Below, piece by piece: positions 20,580 to 30,394 of a stretch of 64,000 nt of DNA. The stretch's first letter is position 1. Each line of letters begins with the position of its first letter. The position numbers were made by a program, and so were the translations under genes. The notes below the pieces were generated by a model. The model searched no databases. It had not been told where the DNA came from and was given only the letters and a program-made list of their open reading frames with translations. The stretch spans positions 2,098,001 to 2,162,000 of the forward strand of contig NZ_JASJPW010000001.1 in the NCBI RefSeq assembly GCF_030052995.1, in the 5' to 3' direction. The stretch is from Gemmobacter sp. 24YEA27 (GTDB lineage: Bacteria; Pseudomonadota; Alphaproteobacteria; Rhodobacterales; Rhodobacteraceae).

Positions 20580-21553
20580 GCCGCGTCCATATTCTCGGGG
20601 CCGGTGTCATGGGCCTTGTGATGGCCAGCGAACTTACGGCGCGCGGTCATGAGGTCACGATTTCTGACCCGGCCGGCGGCCCCGGGCCGCAGGCCTGTTC
20701 CTGGTGGGCCGGTGGTATGCTGGCGCCATATTGCGAGGCGGAATCGGCAGAGGAGCCGGTTGAACGGCTTGGGGCCGGCGCGGCCGCCTGGTGGCAATCC
20801 CATACCGGGCTGGTTACCGGGGCCGGGACGCTGGTTCTGGCCGATCCGCGTGACCGGGGCGATCTGGCGCGTTTTGCGCGGCTGACCAAAGGGCACCAGG
20901 CCATTGGCGGGGACGGGATCGCGCAGCTTGAGTCCGATCTGGGAGGCCGTTTCCGCGAGGGGCTCTTCTTCAGAACCGAAGCGCATCTGGCCCCGCGCGC
21001 GGCGCTTGGCGAACTGGCCCGCCGGCTCGCGGCCCGGGGGATCATGGTAACACCCGAGCCGGCAGAGGCGCCGCTGACCATCGACTGCCGGGGGCTCGCG
21101 GCGCGCGACAGTCTCAGCGATCTGCGCGGTGTGCGCGGTGAGATGCTGCTGATCCGCTGCGAGGGCGTGAGCCTCTCGCGCCCGGTCCGCCTGCTGCATC
21201 CGCGTATCCCGCTTTACATCGTGCCGCGCGGCGACGGGCATTTCATGCTTGGCGCCACGATGATCGAAAGCGGATGGCGCGGGCCGGTCACGCTGCGGTC
21301 GATGATGGAGCTGATGGCGGCGGCCTGGACGATCCATCCCGGTTTTGGCGAGGCCGAGCTGATCGCGACCGGTTCTGACGCGCGCCCCGCTTTCCCCGAC
21401 AATCTGCCCAGGATCCGGCGCCGGGGGGATATGATCTTTGCCAATGGTCTCTACCGCCACGGATTCCTGCTCTCGCCCGCCTGCGCGCGGATGGTAGCGG
21501 AACATCTCGAGACCGGCGCGCAGCCCGAGTTCATGGATGAGGTGAGGATATGA
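20576..21553 (+). CDS. thiO: Glycine oxidase
   Basis: An FAD enzyme that oxidises glycine to iminoglycine (dehydroglycine), the nitrogen and carbon source for the thiazole ring under aerobic conditions. The 325 residues begin with the dinucleotide-binding loop [19 protein letters not shown], then the [16 protein letters not shown] segment of the ThiO branch of DAO-like oxidases, and end with a [15 protein letters not shown] motif contacting FAD. It starts within the thiD stop (ATGA) and ends within the thiS start. Its presence with thiG and thiS marks the oxygen-dependent thiazole route rather than ThiH. Confidence 0.94.
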   Translation: MSRVHILGAGVMGLVMASELTARGHEVTISDPAGGPGPQACSWWAGGMLAPYCEAESAEEPVERLGAGAAAWWQSHTGLVTGAGTLVLADPRDRGDLARFARLTKGHQAIGGDGIAQLESDLGGRFREGLFFRTEAHLAPRAALGELARRLAARGIMVTPEPAEAPLTIDCRGLAARDSLSDLRGVRGEMLLIRCEGVSLSRPVRLLHPRIPLYIVPRGDGHFMLGATMIESGWRGPVTLRSMMELMAAAWTIHPGFGEAELIATGSDARPAFPDNLPRIRRRGDMIFANGLYRHGFLLSPACARMVAEHLETGAQPEFMDEVRI

Positions 21554-21744
21554 GAGTTTTCGTGAATGGAGAGGCAAGGCGGACCGGGGCGACAACCCTG
21601 GCCGCTTTGCTTGAGGAACAGGGCTTTGGCCCGGCCGTGGCGACTGCGGTGAATGAGGTCTTCATCGCCAAAGCCGCGCGGCTGGAAACAGAAATACAAG
21701 AGGGCGACCGGGTCGAGGTTCTCGCCGCCATGCAGGGGGGCTGA
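21550..21744 (+). CDS. thiS: Thiazole sulfur carrier protein
   Basis: A ubiquitin-fold protein of 64 residues whose C-terminal Gly-Gly (AMQGG) is adenylated and then thiocarboxylated to carry sulfur to ThiG. The N-terminal [21 protein letters not shown] and the middle [13 protein letters not shown] match the family. The ATG overlaps the thiO stop, and one base separates its stop from the thiG start codon. Confidence 0.95.
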   Translation: MRVFVNGEARRTGATTLAALLEEQGFGPAVATAVNEVFIAKAARLETEIQEGDRVEVLAAMQGG

Positions 21745-21745
21745 G

Positions 21746-22510
21746 ATGCCGGTATTCTACGGGACTGCTGTTGAAAGCTCGCTGATGCTGGGCACGGCGC
21801 AATATCCATCGCCGAAGATCCTGGAAGAGGCGTTTCGCAGCTCTGAGGCCGGGATCGCTACGGTCTCATTGCGCCGCGAGCAGGGAGGTGGCGGTGACTT
21901 CCGCGCGCTTGTGGCAGATCTTGGCGCGAAGATCCTGCCCAATACCGCCGGCTGCCATACGGTGAAGGAGGCCGTGACCACGGCCCATATGGCGCGCGAG
22001 CTGTTTGCGACAGACTGGATCAAGCTCGAGGTGATCGGCCATACCGATACGCTGCAGCCTGATGTCTTCGGCCTTGTTGAAGCCGCCCGCATCCTGATTG
22101 CCGACGGGTTCAAGGTCTTTCCATATACGACCGAGGATATTGGCGTCTGTGCGCGCCTGGTCGAGGCCGGTTGTGAGGTGCTGATGCCCTGGGGGGCGCC
22201 GATCGGCTCGGGGCGGGGGCTGATGAACGAATATGGGCTGCGCGTGCTGCGGGCAGAGTTTCCCGATCAGGTTCTGGTGGTCGATGCCGGGATCGGGCTG
22301 CCCTCCCATGCGGCGCGGGCGATGGAGCTGGGTTTTGATGCGGTGCTCCTGAATACGGCGGTGGCGAAGGCCGGCGATTCGGCGCGGATGGCCGGGGCCA
22401 TGGCCGGGGCGATCCGGGCGGGCAGGATGGCCTATCTCGCGCAGCCGATGGAGCCACGCGATATGGCCGCGCCCTCGACACCCGTGCTGGGGAGGGCGTT
22501 TCTCGCATGA
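21746..22510 (+). CDS. thiG: Thiazole synthase
   Basis: Condenses deoxyxylulose 5-phosphate, dehydroglycine and ThiS-thiocarboxylate into the thiazole phosphate. The 254 residues form the ThiG TIM barrel: [18 protein letters not shown] near the start, [15 protein letters not shown], the Schiff-base Lys region [13 protein letters not shown] [29 protein letters not shown], and [19 protein letters not shown]. The ATG at 21746 follows the GGGGGG at the end of thiS; the longer frame upstream lies within thiS and is not used. It overlaps thiE by ATGA. Confidence 0.95.
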   Translation: MPVFYGTAVESSLMLGTAQYPSPKILEEAFRSSEAGIATVSLRREQGGGGDFRALVADLGAKILPNTAGCHTVKEAVTTAHMARELFATDWIKLEVIGHTDTLQPDVFGLVEAARILIADGFKVFPYTTEDIGVCARLVEAGCEVLMPWGAPIGSGRGLMNEYGLRVLRAEFPDQVLVVDAGIGLPSHAARAMELGFDAVLLNTAVAKAGDSARMAGAMAGAIRAGRMAYLAQPMEPRDMAAPSTPVLGRAFLA

Positions 22511-23103
22511 CCCTGCCGCGTTTCTATCCGATTTTCGACTCTGCTGCCTGGGTGGGGCGGATGCTGCCGCTTGGGGTTCGGCTGGTGCAGCTGCGGGTCA
22601 AGGATCGCAGCGAGGACGAGACGCGTCTTGAGATCCGCGCAGCGCAGGCTTTGTGCCGCGCGCATCAGGCGATCCTTGTGGTCAATGATCACTGGCAGCT
22701 CGCAATCGAGGAAGGCTGTGACTGGATCCATCTCGGACAGGAGGATCTTGATGCCGCCGATCTTGAAGCGATCCGGCGCGGCGGGCTGCGGCTCGGTATC
22801 TCGACCCATGATGAAGAAGAACTGGCGCGCGCGCTGGCGCTGGGCCCGGATTACATCGCGCTGGGTCCGGTCTGGCCGACGATCCTGAAACAGATGAAAT
22901 GGCATCAGCAGGGGGTGGAAAAGCTCGCCGTCTGGAAAGCGCGGATCGGGGATATCCCGCTGGTGGCGATCGGCGGGATGACGCCTGCGCGCGCGGCAGA
23001 GGCCTTTGCCGCCGGGGCGGATCTGGTTTCGGTGGTGACCGATATCACGCTGAACCCCGACCCTGAGGCACAGGTGCGGCACTGGCTTGAGGTGACGGCA
23101 TGA
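22507..23103 (+). CDS. thiE: Thiamine-phosphate synthase
   Basis: Joins HMP-PP with thiazole phosphate to give thiamine monophosphate. The 198 residues hold the ThiE barrel features: [13 protein letters not shown] (pyrophosphate site), [51 protein letters not shown] and [25 protein letters not shown] with the phosphate-binding Gly loop. It overlaps both neighbours by ATGA. Confidence 0.94.
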   Translation: MTLPRFYPIFDSAAWVGRMLPLGVRLVQLRVKDRSEDETRLEIRAAQALCRAHQAILVVNDHWQLAIEEGCDWIHLGQEDLDAADLEAIRRGGLRLGISTHDEEELARALALGPDYIALGPVWPTILKQMKWHQQGVEKLAVWKARIGDIPLVAIGGMTPARAAEAFAAGADLVSVVTDITLNPDPEAQVRHWLEVTA

Positions 23104-24076
23104 GCCGCTATGCGCGCCAGACCCTGCTGCCCGGGATCGGGGCCGGGGGGCAGGCGGCTTTCGCCCAGGCGCATCTGCTGGTCGTGGGGGCCGGGGGCTG
23201 GGCGTGCCGGCGCTGCAATATCTGGCCGGCGCCGGAATCGGGCGTATCACCGTGATCGACCCGGACCGCGCCGAGGAAAGCAACCTGCACCGCCAGCCGC
23301 TTTATGCAGGCGGGATCGGCGCGCCGAAGGCCGCACTTGTCGCAAATGCACTGCGGCTGCTGAACCCTGACTGTCAGGTGACGGCGCTGGTCGCGCGTTG
23401 CGATCCTGAAAATGCGCCCGACCTGGTGGCAGAGGCCAATCTGATCCTCGATTGCGCTGACAGTTTCGCCGCGAGCTATCTGCTCTCCGACCTGTGCCAC
23501 CGCGCCGGGAAGCCGCTGGTATCGGCCTCGGCGCTGGGGTTTTCGGGCTATGTCGGAGGGTTTTGCGGCGGTGCGCCTTCGCTCAGGGCGGTGTTCCCCG
23601 ACCTGCCGGAAACCCTTGCGACCTGCGCCAGTGCCGGCGTGCTTGGTCCGGTGGTGGGGATGCTCGGCACGCTCATGGCGCAGATGGCGCTGGCGCATCT
23701 GGCGGGGATCACGCCATCGCCGCTTGGCCAGCTGATCCGCTTTGACATGGCGGGCTGGCGGTTCAGCAGCTTTCGCTTTGACACCGCACCCGAGCCGGAG
23801 ACGGCTTTCCCTTTCATCGCCAGGTCTGCGATCCGCCCCGGCGATTACGTGATCGAGCTGCGCGACCGCGCCGAGGCACCGCTTGGCGTCACCCCGGATG
23901 CCCATCGCTTCGCGCCTGACCAGATCACGGGGGCCACGCCCGCGCCACATGAGCGCATCGTTCTGGGCTGCCGCTCCGGCCTCCGGGCCTGGCGCGCGGC
24001 GGCGCAGCTCCACCCGATTTTCCCAAATGAGATCGCGCTGATCGCCGATCCGCCCCTGACGGAGACCGAGATATGA
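23100..24076 (+). pseudogene. thiF: ThiF/MoeB-type adenylyltransferase with a one-base frameshift
   Basis: Activates the ThiS C-terminus by adenylation for sulfur loading. The frame from ATG 23100 reads [20 protein letters not shown] and HLLVVGAGG, then breaks at about 23196-23200. Restoring one C makes GAGGLGVPALQYLAGAGIG and continues into IDPDRAEESNLHRQPLY, DCADSFAASYLL, and a C-terminal rhodanese-like VLGCRSGLRAWRAA. Uncorrected, translation stops at 23255 after 51 residues. The break falls inside the ATP-binding glycine loop, so a real mutation would abolish function. The corrected protein would have 325 residues. It overlaps thiE and thiY by ATGA, so the rest of the operon looks intact; a sequencing error is possible. 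Confidence 0.85.
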
Positions 24077-25029
24077 CCCGTTTCGCCCTGGCCCTGCTGG
24101 CCGCTGTCGCGCTGACCGGACCCGCAATTACCGGCCCCGCCCGGGCAGAGGACCGTATGACCCTGATCCTTGACTGGTATGTGAACCCGGACCATGGGCC
24201 GGTGATCATTGCCCGGGAAAAGGGTTTTTTCAAAGAGCAGGGTCTTGAGGTCGAGATCATCGCGCCTGCCGACCCGACGGAGCCTCCGAAACTGGTCGCG
24301 GCGGGCCAGGCCGATCTGGCGGTCTCCTATCAGCCGCAGCTGCATCTCCAGGTCCATGAAGGGCTGCCGCTGGTTCGTGTCGGCACTCTGATTGCCACCC
24401 CGCTCAATTGCCTGATGGTGGCGGCAGACGGGCCAGTGCAGAGCCTTGGCGATCTGAAGGGAAAGCGAATCGGCTATTCGGTTTCGGGCGTCGAATCGGC
24501 TTTGCTGTCGGGGATGCTGGCCAGCGCCGGGCTGACGGCGGGGGATGTCGAACTGGTCAATGTGAACTGGTCGCTGACGCCCGCGCTTCTGACCGGCCAG
24601 GTTGATGCGGTCATCGGGGCGTTTCGCAATTTCGAACTGACGCAGATGCGGCTGGCGGGCGGCGACGGGCGCTGTTTCTACCCCGAAGAGGCCGGGATCC
24701 CCGCTTATGATGAGCTGATCTTTGTGGCCCGTACCGGGTTTGACCAGGATCGCGTGACCCGCTTCCTGACCGCGATCGAGCGCGCGACGGCCTATATGAT
24801 CAACCACCCCGAGGCCGCATTCGAGGCTTTTGCCGCCACCGCGCCGGATCTGTCCGACCCGCTCAACACCAAAGCTTGGGCCGACACATTGCCGCGTTTC
24901 GCCCATTCACCGGCGGCGCTGGATCATGGGCGCTATGCGAGATTCGAAGCGTTTTTGCAGCAATCGGGTCTGACAGACAGCATCCTGCCGGTCTCGCGCC
25001 TGGCGATTGACCCGGGGGCAGCAGAATGA
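24073..25029 (+). CDS. thiY: ABC transporter substrate-binding protein, pyrimidine precursor type
   Basis: A periplasmic binding protein of the NMT1/THI5-like group. It has 318 residues with a signal peptide (about residues 1-25, ending PARA/ED). Then come LILDWYVNPDHGPVIIAREKGFF and a PPKLVAAGQADLAVSYQPQL segment typical of formylaminopyrimidine or HMP-binding proteins. Together with thiZ and thiX it makes a full importer. Its place under a TPP riboswitch and beside tenA supports import of a thiamine pyrimidine breakdown product; the exact ligand is inferred. Confidence 0.9.
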   Translation: MTRFALALLAAVALTGPAITGPARAEDRMTLILDWYVNPDHGPVIIAREKGFFKEQGLEVEIIAPADPTEPPKLVAAGQADLAVSYQPQLHLQVHEGLPLVRVGTLIATPLNCLMVAADGPVQSLGDLKGKRIGYSVSGVESALLSGMLASAGLTAGDVELVNVNWSLTPALLTGQVDAVIGAFRNFELTQMRLAGGDGRCFYPEEAGIPAYDELIFVARTGFDQDRVTRFLTAIERATAYMINHPEAAFEAFAATAPDLSDPLNTKAWADTLPRFAHSPAALDHGRYARFEAFLQQSGLTDSILPVSRLAIDPGAAE

Positions 25030-25703
25030 GCCTTCCTGATTACGGATCCGGATTTGCCGCCCTGCGTGCCGCCTGTCCCGAGGACTGGAACGCCTATACG
25101 CGGCACGCCTTTCTCGACGCGCTGCAGGATGGCTCGCTGCCACGCGCGGATTTTCTCAGCTATATGCGCCAGGACTATGTTTTCCTGATCCATTTCGCCC
25201 GTGCCTGGTCGCTTGCCGTGGTCAAGGCCGGCAATCTGGCCGAGATGCAGGCGGCCAGCGCGACGGTCCACGGCCTTCTTCATCACGAGATGGCGCTGCA
25301 TATCCGGCTCTGCGCGGCAGCCGGGATATCGGCGGCAGATCTTGCCGCCACCGAAGAGGCGACCGGCAATCTGGCCTATACCCGCTATGTGCTGGATGCC
25401 GGGCTGAGCGGCGATTTCCTCGATCTGCTGGCCGCGCTGCTGCCCTGCGTGCTGGGCTATGGCGAGATCGGCGCGCGGCTGATCGCAACCGCTGGTGAAA
25501 CGCCCTATCGCGACTGGATCGGGACCTATGGCGGCGAGACCTATCAGCAGATCTGCCGCGAGGCGGGGGCGCTTTTTGACATGGCCCTCCGCGACCGGCT
25601 GGGCGAGGCCGCGCAGACCCTGCCGCGCTGGCGCCAGCTAGAGCGTCATTTCCGTGTTGCGACGCGGCTTGAGGCGGGGTTCTGGCGCGCGGGCCTTACG
25701 TGA
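25026..25703 (+). CDS. tenA: Aminopyrimidine aminohydrolase / thiaminase II
   Basis: Hydrolyses aminomethyl-HMP, from degraded thiamine, to HMP. The 225 residues are the TenA four-helix fold. The YMRQDYVFLIHFARAW helix carries active-site Asp and Tyr, LLPCVLGYGEIGARL contains the likely catalytic Cys in the LLPCxxxYxxIG pattern, and the C-terminal helix has DMALRDRLGE followed by LEAGFW. Adjacent import genes give it a supply of substrate. It overlaps thiY (ATGA) and thiZ. Confidence 0.94.
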   Translation: MSLPDYGSGFAALRAACPEDWNAYTRHAFLDALQDGSLPRADFLSYMRQDYVFLIHFARAWSLAVVKAGNLAEMQAASATVHGLLHHEMALHIRLCAAAGISAADLAATEEATGNLAYTRYVLDAGLSGDFLDLLAALLPCVLGYGEIGARLIATAGETPYRDWIGTYGGETYQQICREAGALFDMALRDRLGEAAQTLPRWRQLERHFRVATRLEAGFWRAGLT

Positions 25704-26392
25704 TGCGGCTTTCGGGCGAGGCCTGGATCGGCCGCGAGCGCCTTTTCCCGCCCTTACGGCTGGAACTTGTGGCGGGCGAATGGCTGGTGCTGCTCGGCCC
25801 GTCGGGCGTGGGCAAGACCACGCTTATGCGGCTGATCGGCGGGCTGCCGGTCGCGGCGGAGTTCCGTGGTCAGATCACCGGTCATATGCCGGTCGCGCTG
25901 ATGGCGCAGGATCCGGGGCTGATGCCCTGGGCCACGGTGGCGGCGAATATCACGCTGGGCGCAACACTGCGCCGCGAGACGCCGGATCGCGCGCGGCTCG
26001 CTTCGGTGCTGGAACAGACCGGCCTTGCCCCCCATGCGGCAAAGCGCCCGGCCGAGCTCTCGGGCGGGCAGCGGCAGCGGGTGGCACTGGCACGGGTTTT
26101 GATGGAGGACCGGCCGCTGGTGTTGCTGGATGAGCCGTTTTCGGCGCTGGATATCGGGCTGAGGCTCCGGATGCAGGATCTTGCGGCGCGCCTGTTGCGC
26201 GACCGGACCGTGATGATGATCAGCCATGATCCGATCGAGGCCGCGCGGCTCGCGGACCGGATCCTGCTGATGACGCCGGCGGGTCTTGAGGAAATCACAG
26301 CCCCCGCCGGCAAGGCACCGCGCGCTGGCGACGCGCCAGAGGTACCGAATGCCGCTGCTGCGATCACGCGGCGGCTGGTGGCGCTGGCATGA
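25703..26392 (+). CDS. thiZ: ABC transporter ATP-binding protein of the thi importer
   Basis: The 229-residue ATPase has Walker A GPSGVGKTTLMRL, a Q-loop QDPGLMPW, signature LSGGQRQRVALARVL, Walker B LVLLDEPFSALD and the switch His in ISHDPIEAARLADR. A GTG at 25700 overlapping the tenA stop (GTGA) is an alternative start adding one residue. It powers the ThiX permease. Confidence 0.92.
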   Translation: MRLSGEAWIGRERLFPPLRLELVAGEWLVLLGPSGVGKTTLMRLIGGLPVAAEFRGQITGHMPVALMAQDPGLMPWATVAANITLGATLRRETPDRARLASVLEQTGLAPHAAKRPAELSGGQRQRVALARVLMEDRPLVLLDEPFSALDIGLRLRMQDLAARLLRDRTVMMISHDPIEAARLADRILLMTPAGLEEITAPAGKAPRAGDAPEVPNAAAAITRRLVALA

Positions 26393-27120
26393 TACGGATT
26401 TCTGTTACCGTTCTGGTTCTGCTGGCGCTCTGGCAGGGGGTGATCCTTGCCACCGGCCTGCCGCCCTTTCTGCTGCCGTCGCCGGGGGAGGTGGCGAAGG
26501 CGCTCTGGACCCATCAGGGGGTGCTTGCGACAGCTTTCCTGAAGACCCTGACCGAGACGGTTGCGGGTTTCGCTCTGGGCGCGGTCATCGGGTGCGGGCT
26601 CGCGCTGCAAATGGCGGCCTCGGCGCGACTGCGGCGCTGGCTTGGCCCGGTGGTGGTGGTGTCGCAGACCATCCCGATTTTCGCGCTGGCGCCGATCCTG
26701 ACGCTCTGGCTGGGATATGGCATGGCGCCGAAACTGGCGGTGGTGGCACTGGTGACATTTTTCCCGGTCGCAAGCGCCTTTCATGACGGGCTGACCCGCG
26801 TGCCCCAGGCGCGGCTGGATCTGGCGCGGGTGATGGGGGCGGGGCGATGGGCGATGCTGATCCGGATCCGGATGCCGTCGGCGCTGCCGGACCTGGCCAC
26901 GGGGCTGCGGCTTGCCGCTGTGCTGGCGCCGGTGGGGGCGGTGATCGGCGAATGGGTCGGCGGATCAGAGGGGCTGGGCGCGGTCATGCTGCACGCGAAT
27001 GGACGGATGCGGATCGACCTTGTCTTTGCAAGCCTCGCGCTGGTCGTCGCCTTGTCGCTGGGCTTCCAGCGCCTGGTCGCCGGGCAGCTTGCCGCCCGGC
27101 TGGAGCGCTATGCCGGCTGA
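26389..27120 (+). CDS. thiX: ABC transporter permease of the thi importer
   Basis: A permease of 243 residues with about six membrane helices. It carries the BPD-transport inner-membrane EAA loop in the FHDGLTRVPQARLDLARVMG region, followed by IRIRMPSALPDLATGLRLA. It ends the thi operon, overlapping thiZ by ATGA, and is convergent with glmS, only 12 bp apart. Assigned to the thiamine-precursor importer by operon membership. Confidence 0.9.
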   Translation: MIRISVTVLVLLALWQGVILATGLPPFLLPSPGEVAKALWTHQGVLATAFLKTLTETVAGFALGAVIGCGLALQMAASARLRRWLGPVVVVSQTIPIFALAPILTLWLGYGMAPKLAVVALVTFFPVASAFHDGLTRVPQARLDLARVMGAGRWAMLIRIRMPSALPDLATGLRLAAVLAPVGAVIGEWVGGSEGLGAVMLHANGRMRIDLVFASLALVVALSLGFQRLVAGQLAARLERYAG

Positions 27121-27132
27121 ATGCTCCGGCGC

Positions 27133-28956
27133 TTACTCGACCGTCACCGATTTCGCGAGGTTCCTCGGCTGGTCCACATCGGTGCCTTTCGCAATCGCGG
27201 TATGATAGGCCAGCAGCTGTGCCGGCACCGCATAGAGGATCGGCGCCCAGACCGGGTCGACTTCGGGCAGCGTCAGCTGCGCCCAGGTGCCCTGTCCGGC
27301 ATGGGCAATGCCCGCCGCATCCGACAGCAAAAGCACCTTGCCATGCCGCGCCATCACCTCTTGCATATTCGACACCGTCTTGTCGAAGAGCGGGTCCGAG
27401 GGCGCCATCACGATCACCGGCACATTGGCATCAATCAGTGCGATGGGGCCGTGTTTCAGTTCGCCTGACGCATAACCTTCGGCGTGTATATAGCTGATTT
27501 CTTTCAGTTTAAGCGCACCTTCCAGTGCCATCGGATACATCGGCCCGCGCCCGAGGAAGAGAATGTCGCGGGCCTCTGCCAGCTCGTTCGACACTGTCGC
27601 GATCTGGTCTGACAGCGCCAGTGCCGCATTCAGCAGCCCCGGCAGATTGCGCAGGCTGACGATGCGCGCGGTCAGCTCCTCGCCCGTGATCCTGCCCCGG
27701 TCAGAGGCGGCCTTCAGCGCCATCAGCGCCAGCACCATCAGCTGGCAGGAAAACGCTTTCGTCGAGGCGACGCCGATCTCGGCGCCCGCAAGGATCGGCA
27801 GCACCAGATCGCTTTCGCGCGCGATGGACGAGGTCGGCACATTCACGACCGAGACCACCTGCGCCACCTTTTCCTTCACATAGCGCAAGGCGGCCAGGGT
27901 ATCGGCGGTCTCGCCCGACTGGCTGACAAACAGCGCCATCGAGCGGTCGGAAAGCACCGGCTCGCGGTAGCGGAATTCAGACGCCACGTCGATTTCCGCC
28001 GGGATGCCGGCGATCTGCTCAAACCAGTATTTCGCGACATGGGTGGCGTAGCTTGCCGTGCCACAGGCCACCATCACCACCCGGTCGATATTGGTGAAAT
28101 CGAGGCCCTCGGGCAGGTTCAGCGCCGGGCTGGCACTTGATCCGGTGTAATGGCGCAAAGCATCGGCCAGCACGACCGGCTGTTCGGCGATTTCCTTGGC
28201 CATGAAATGCTTGTAGCCGCCCTTTTCCACGCGCGTGGCGCCCAGCTGGATGCGGGTTTCCGCCCGGTTGGCACGCCGGCCTGCGGAGTCGAAAATCTCG
28301 GCACCTTTGCGGGTCAGCACCGCCCAGTCGCCCTCTTCGAGATAGGTGATGCGGTCGGTCATCGGCGCCAGCGCTATCGCATCTGATCCGACAAACATCT
28401 CGCCCTCGCCGCGCCCGATGGCGAGCGGGCTGCCCTTGCGGGCGCAGATGATCAGATCATCCTCGCCCTCAAACAGCATACAAAGCGCGAAGGCGCCCTC
28501 CAGCCGGGGCAGGGTCTCACGCGCGGCCTCGACGGGGGTTGCGCCCTTGTCCATGCTGCGTTTCAGCAGCAGCGCAACCGTCTCGGTATCGGTCTCGGAT
28601 TCCTGGACATAGCTATCCGCCGCCAGCTCGCTGCGCAGCGCACGGAAATTCTCGATAATGCCGTTATGGACCACCGCCACACCGCCCGCACGGTGGGGAT
28701 GCGCATTCACCACCGTCGCGGCGCCATGCGTCGCCCAGCGGGTATGGCCGATGCCGGATTTCCCCGCCAGCGGCTCATGCACCAGCAGATCCGAAAGATT
28801 GACCAGCTTGCCCACCGCGCGGCGGCGGTCCAGCCGCCCGCTGTTCACCGTGGCGATCCCGGCGGAATCGTAGCCGCGATATTCCAGCCGCTTCAGCCCC
28901 TCGACCAGCAGCGGCGCCACTTCGTTATTGCCCAGAACACCAACAATGCCACACAT
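27133..28956 (-). CDS. glmS: Glutamine-fructose-6-phosphate aminotransferase (isomerizing)
   Basis: Makes glucosamine 6-phosphate, the first step to UDP-GlcNAc for peptidoglycan and LPS. The 607 residues begin MCGIVGVLGNNEVAPLLVEG with the glutaminase Cys as residue 2, followed by the GIGHTRWATHGAATVVNAHPH loop. Two SIS sugar-isomerase domains (VACGTASYATHVAKYWFEQ; FLGRGPMYPMALEGALKLKE) and the C-terminal QPRNLAKSVTVE tail complete the enzyme. It lies downstream of glmU on the same strand (54 bp), making a GlcNAc operon; no glmS ribozyme is expected or seen. Confidence 0.97.
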   Translation of the reverse strand: MCGIVGVLGNNEVAPLLVEGLKRLEYRGYDSAGIATVNSGRLDRRRAVGKLVNLSDLLVHEPLAGKSGIGHTRWATHGAATVVNAHPHRAGGVAVVHNGIIENFRALRSELAADSYVQESETDTETVALLLKRSMDKGATPVEAARETLPRLEGAFALCMLFEGEDDLIICARKGSPLAIGRGEGEMFVGSDAIALAPMTDRITYLEEGDWAVLTRKGAEIFDSAGRRANRAETRIQLGATRVEKGGYKHFMAKEIAEQPVVLADALRHYTGSSASPALNLPEGLDFTNIDRVVMVACGTASYATHVAKYWFEQIAGIPAEIDVASEFRYREPVLSDRSMALFVSQSGETADTLAALRYVKEKVAQVVSVVNVPTSSIARESDLVLPILAGAEIGVASTKAFSCQLMVLALMALKAASDRGRITGEELTARIVSLRNLPGLLNAALALSDQIATVSNELAEARDILFLGRGPMYPMALEGALKLKEISYIHAEGYASGELKHGPIALIDANVPVIVMAPSDPLFDKTVSNMQEVMARHGKVLLLSDAAGIAHAGQGTWAQLTLPEVDPVWAPILYAVPAQLLAYHTAIAKGTDVDQPRNLAKSVTVE

Positions 28957-29010
28957 GGGATTATCCTCTGCTCTTCGCGGCTTTGATCGCGCGAAGTTTT
29001 TCCATCAGTT

Positions 29011-30309
29011 TCAGGCGAGACCGGGCTTGCTGACCTGTTTCGCGCGGCCCAGAGCCACGGCGCCGGCGGGCACATCTTCGGTGATCACCGAGCCCGATCC
29101 CGTCAGCGCGTCATCGCCCACCGTAACCGGTGCGACCAGCATCGTGTCTGATCCGATAAAGGCGCGTTTGCCGATCCGGGTGCGATGTTTCATCACGCCA
29201 TCATAATTGCAGGTGACGGTGCCCGCACCGATATTGGTGAACTCGCCCACATCGGCATCGCCGATATAGGTCAGGTGGCCTACCTTGACGCCTTCATCGA
29301 GGATGGCGTTTTTGATCTCGACGAAATTGCCAACATGAACATCTTCCGCCAGCTCCGCACCCGGGCGCAGGCGCGCAAACGGCCCGACATCGGCCCCGCG
29401 CGAGACATGGCAGCCCTCGAGATGGCAAAAGCCTTTGATTTCCGCGCCGGATTCGATGGTGACACCGGGGCCGAACAGAACATTCGGGCCGATGATCGCG
29501 TCGCGGCCAATGATGGTGTCCAGCGCGAAGAACACGGTCTCGGGCGCGGTGAGCGTAACGCCGGTCTCCAGCGCCTCTGCCCTTGCACGGGCCTGGAAGG
29601 CGGCTTCGGCTGCGGCCAGTTGCGCGCGGGTATTGACGCCCAGCGTCTCGGCCTCGTCACAGACAACCACGGTGGCGGTGAGGCCTTTCGAGCGCGCGAT
29701 CCCCACCACATCGGTGAGGTAATATTCGCCGCTGGCATTCGCATTGCCGATTTCCGCGATCAGCGCGAAGAGGTCTTTCGCCGAGGCGCAGATCACGCCC
29801 GAATTGCACAGGGTGACCGCGCGTTCGGCCTCGTTCGCGTCCTTATATTCGACGATGCGCTCGAGGCTGTCGCCTTCGGTGATCAGGCGGCCATAGCGGC
29901 CGGGATCTGCGGCCTGGAAGCCGAGCACCACCACGGCATTCCTTGCCCGCGCCTCAAGCATCGCCGCGAGCGTCTCCGCGCGGATGAAGGGGGTGTCGCC
30001 GTAAAGCACGATCACATCGCCCGGCTGGCCTTCAAGTGCTGCCCGGGCCTGGTCGACCGCATGGCCGGTGCCGTTCTGTTCCTCCTGGCGGGTGATCACC
30101 ACATCAGGGTCGAATTTCAGTGCCGATGCCGCGACCTCATCGCCGCCATGTCCCACCACAACGATGGTCGCGACCGGAGACAGCGTGGCCCCGGCGGCCA
30201 TCGCATGATGCAAAAGAGGTGCCGCCGCGACCTTATGCAGGACCTTCGGAAGATCCGAATTCATGCGCGAGCCCTGGCCTGCCGCCAGGATGATGAGCGA
30301 GACCTGCAT
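29011..30309 (-). CDS. glmU: Bifunctional GlmU (GlcN-1-P acetyltransferase / UDP-GlcNAc pyrophosphorylase)
   Basis: Acetylates glucosamine 1-phosphate and couples it to UTP. The N-terminal pyrophosphorylase has the nucleotide loop ILAAGQGSRMNSDLPKVLH, then GTGHAVDQA and VLYGDTPFI. The C-terminal half is a left-handed beta-helix of hexapeptide repeats (IIGRDAIIGPNVLFGPGVTI and onward) with VGNFVEIKNA and the catalytic-site NYDGVMKHRT. At 432 residues it is slightly shorter than the 456 of E. coli but complete. It is the first gene of glmU-glmS. Confidence 0.96.
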   Translation of the reverse strand: MQVSLIILAAGQGSRMNSDLPKVLHKVAAAPLLHHAMAAGATLSPVATIVVVGHGGDEVAASALKFDPDVVITRQEEQNGTGHAVDQARAALEGQPGDVIVLYGDTPFIRAETLAAMLEARARNAVVVLGFQAADPGRYGRLITEGDSLERIVEYKDANEAERAVTLCNSGVICASAKDLFALIAEIGNANASGEYYLTDVVGIARSKGLTATVVVCDEAETLGVNTRAQLAAAEAAFQARARAEALETGVTLTAPETVFFALDTIIGRDAIIGPNVLFGPGVTIESGAEIKGFCHLEGCHVSRGADVGPFARLRPGAELAEDVHVGNFVEIKNAILDEGVKVGHLTYIGDADVGEFTNIGAGTVTCNYDGVMKHRTRIGKRAFIGSDTMLVAPVTVGDDALTGSGSVITEDVPAGAVALGRAKQVSKPGLA

Positions 30310-30394
30310 TCTGCCCCTTCCTTTTGTTTAAGGGCCGTTCTACCGAAGCCGGGCAGGCCCGCCAAGGGGGGCGGCGGTCACAGAGGATTGCGGC

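Noticed and set aside
23204..24076. Taking the shorter frame as a complete thiF gene starting at 23204
   Set aside because: It lacks the first 35 residues including half of the ATP-binding loop, which are present upstream in another frame and joined by one base.
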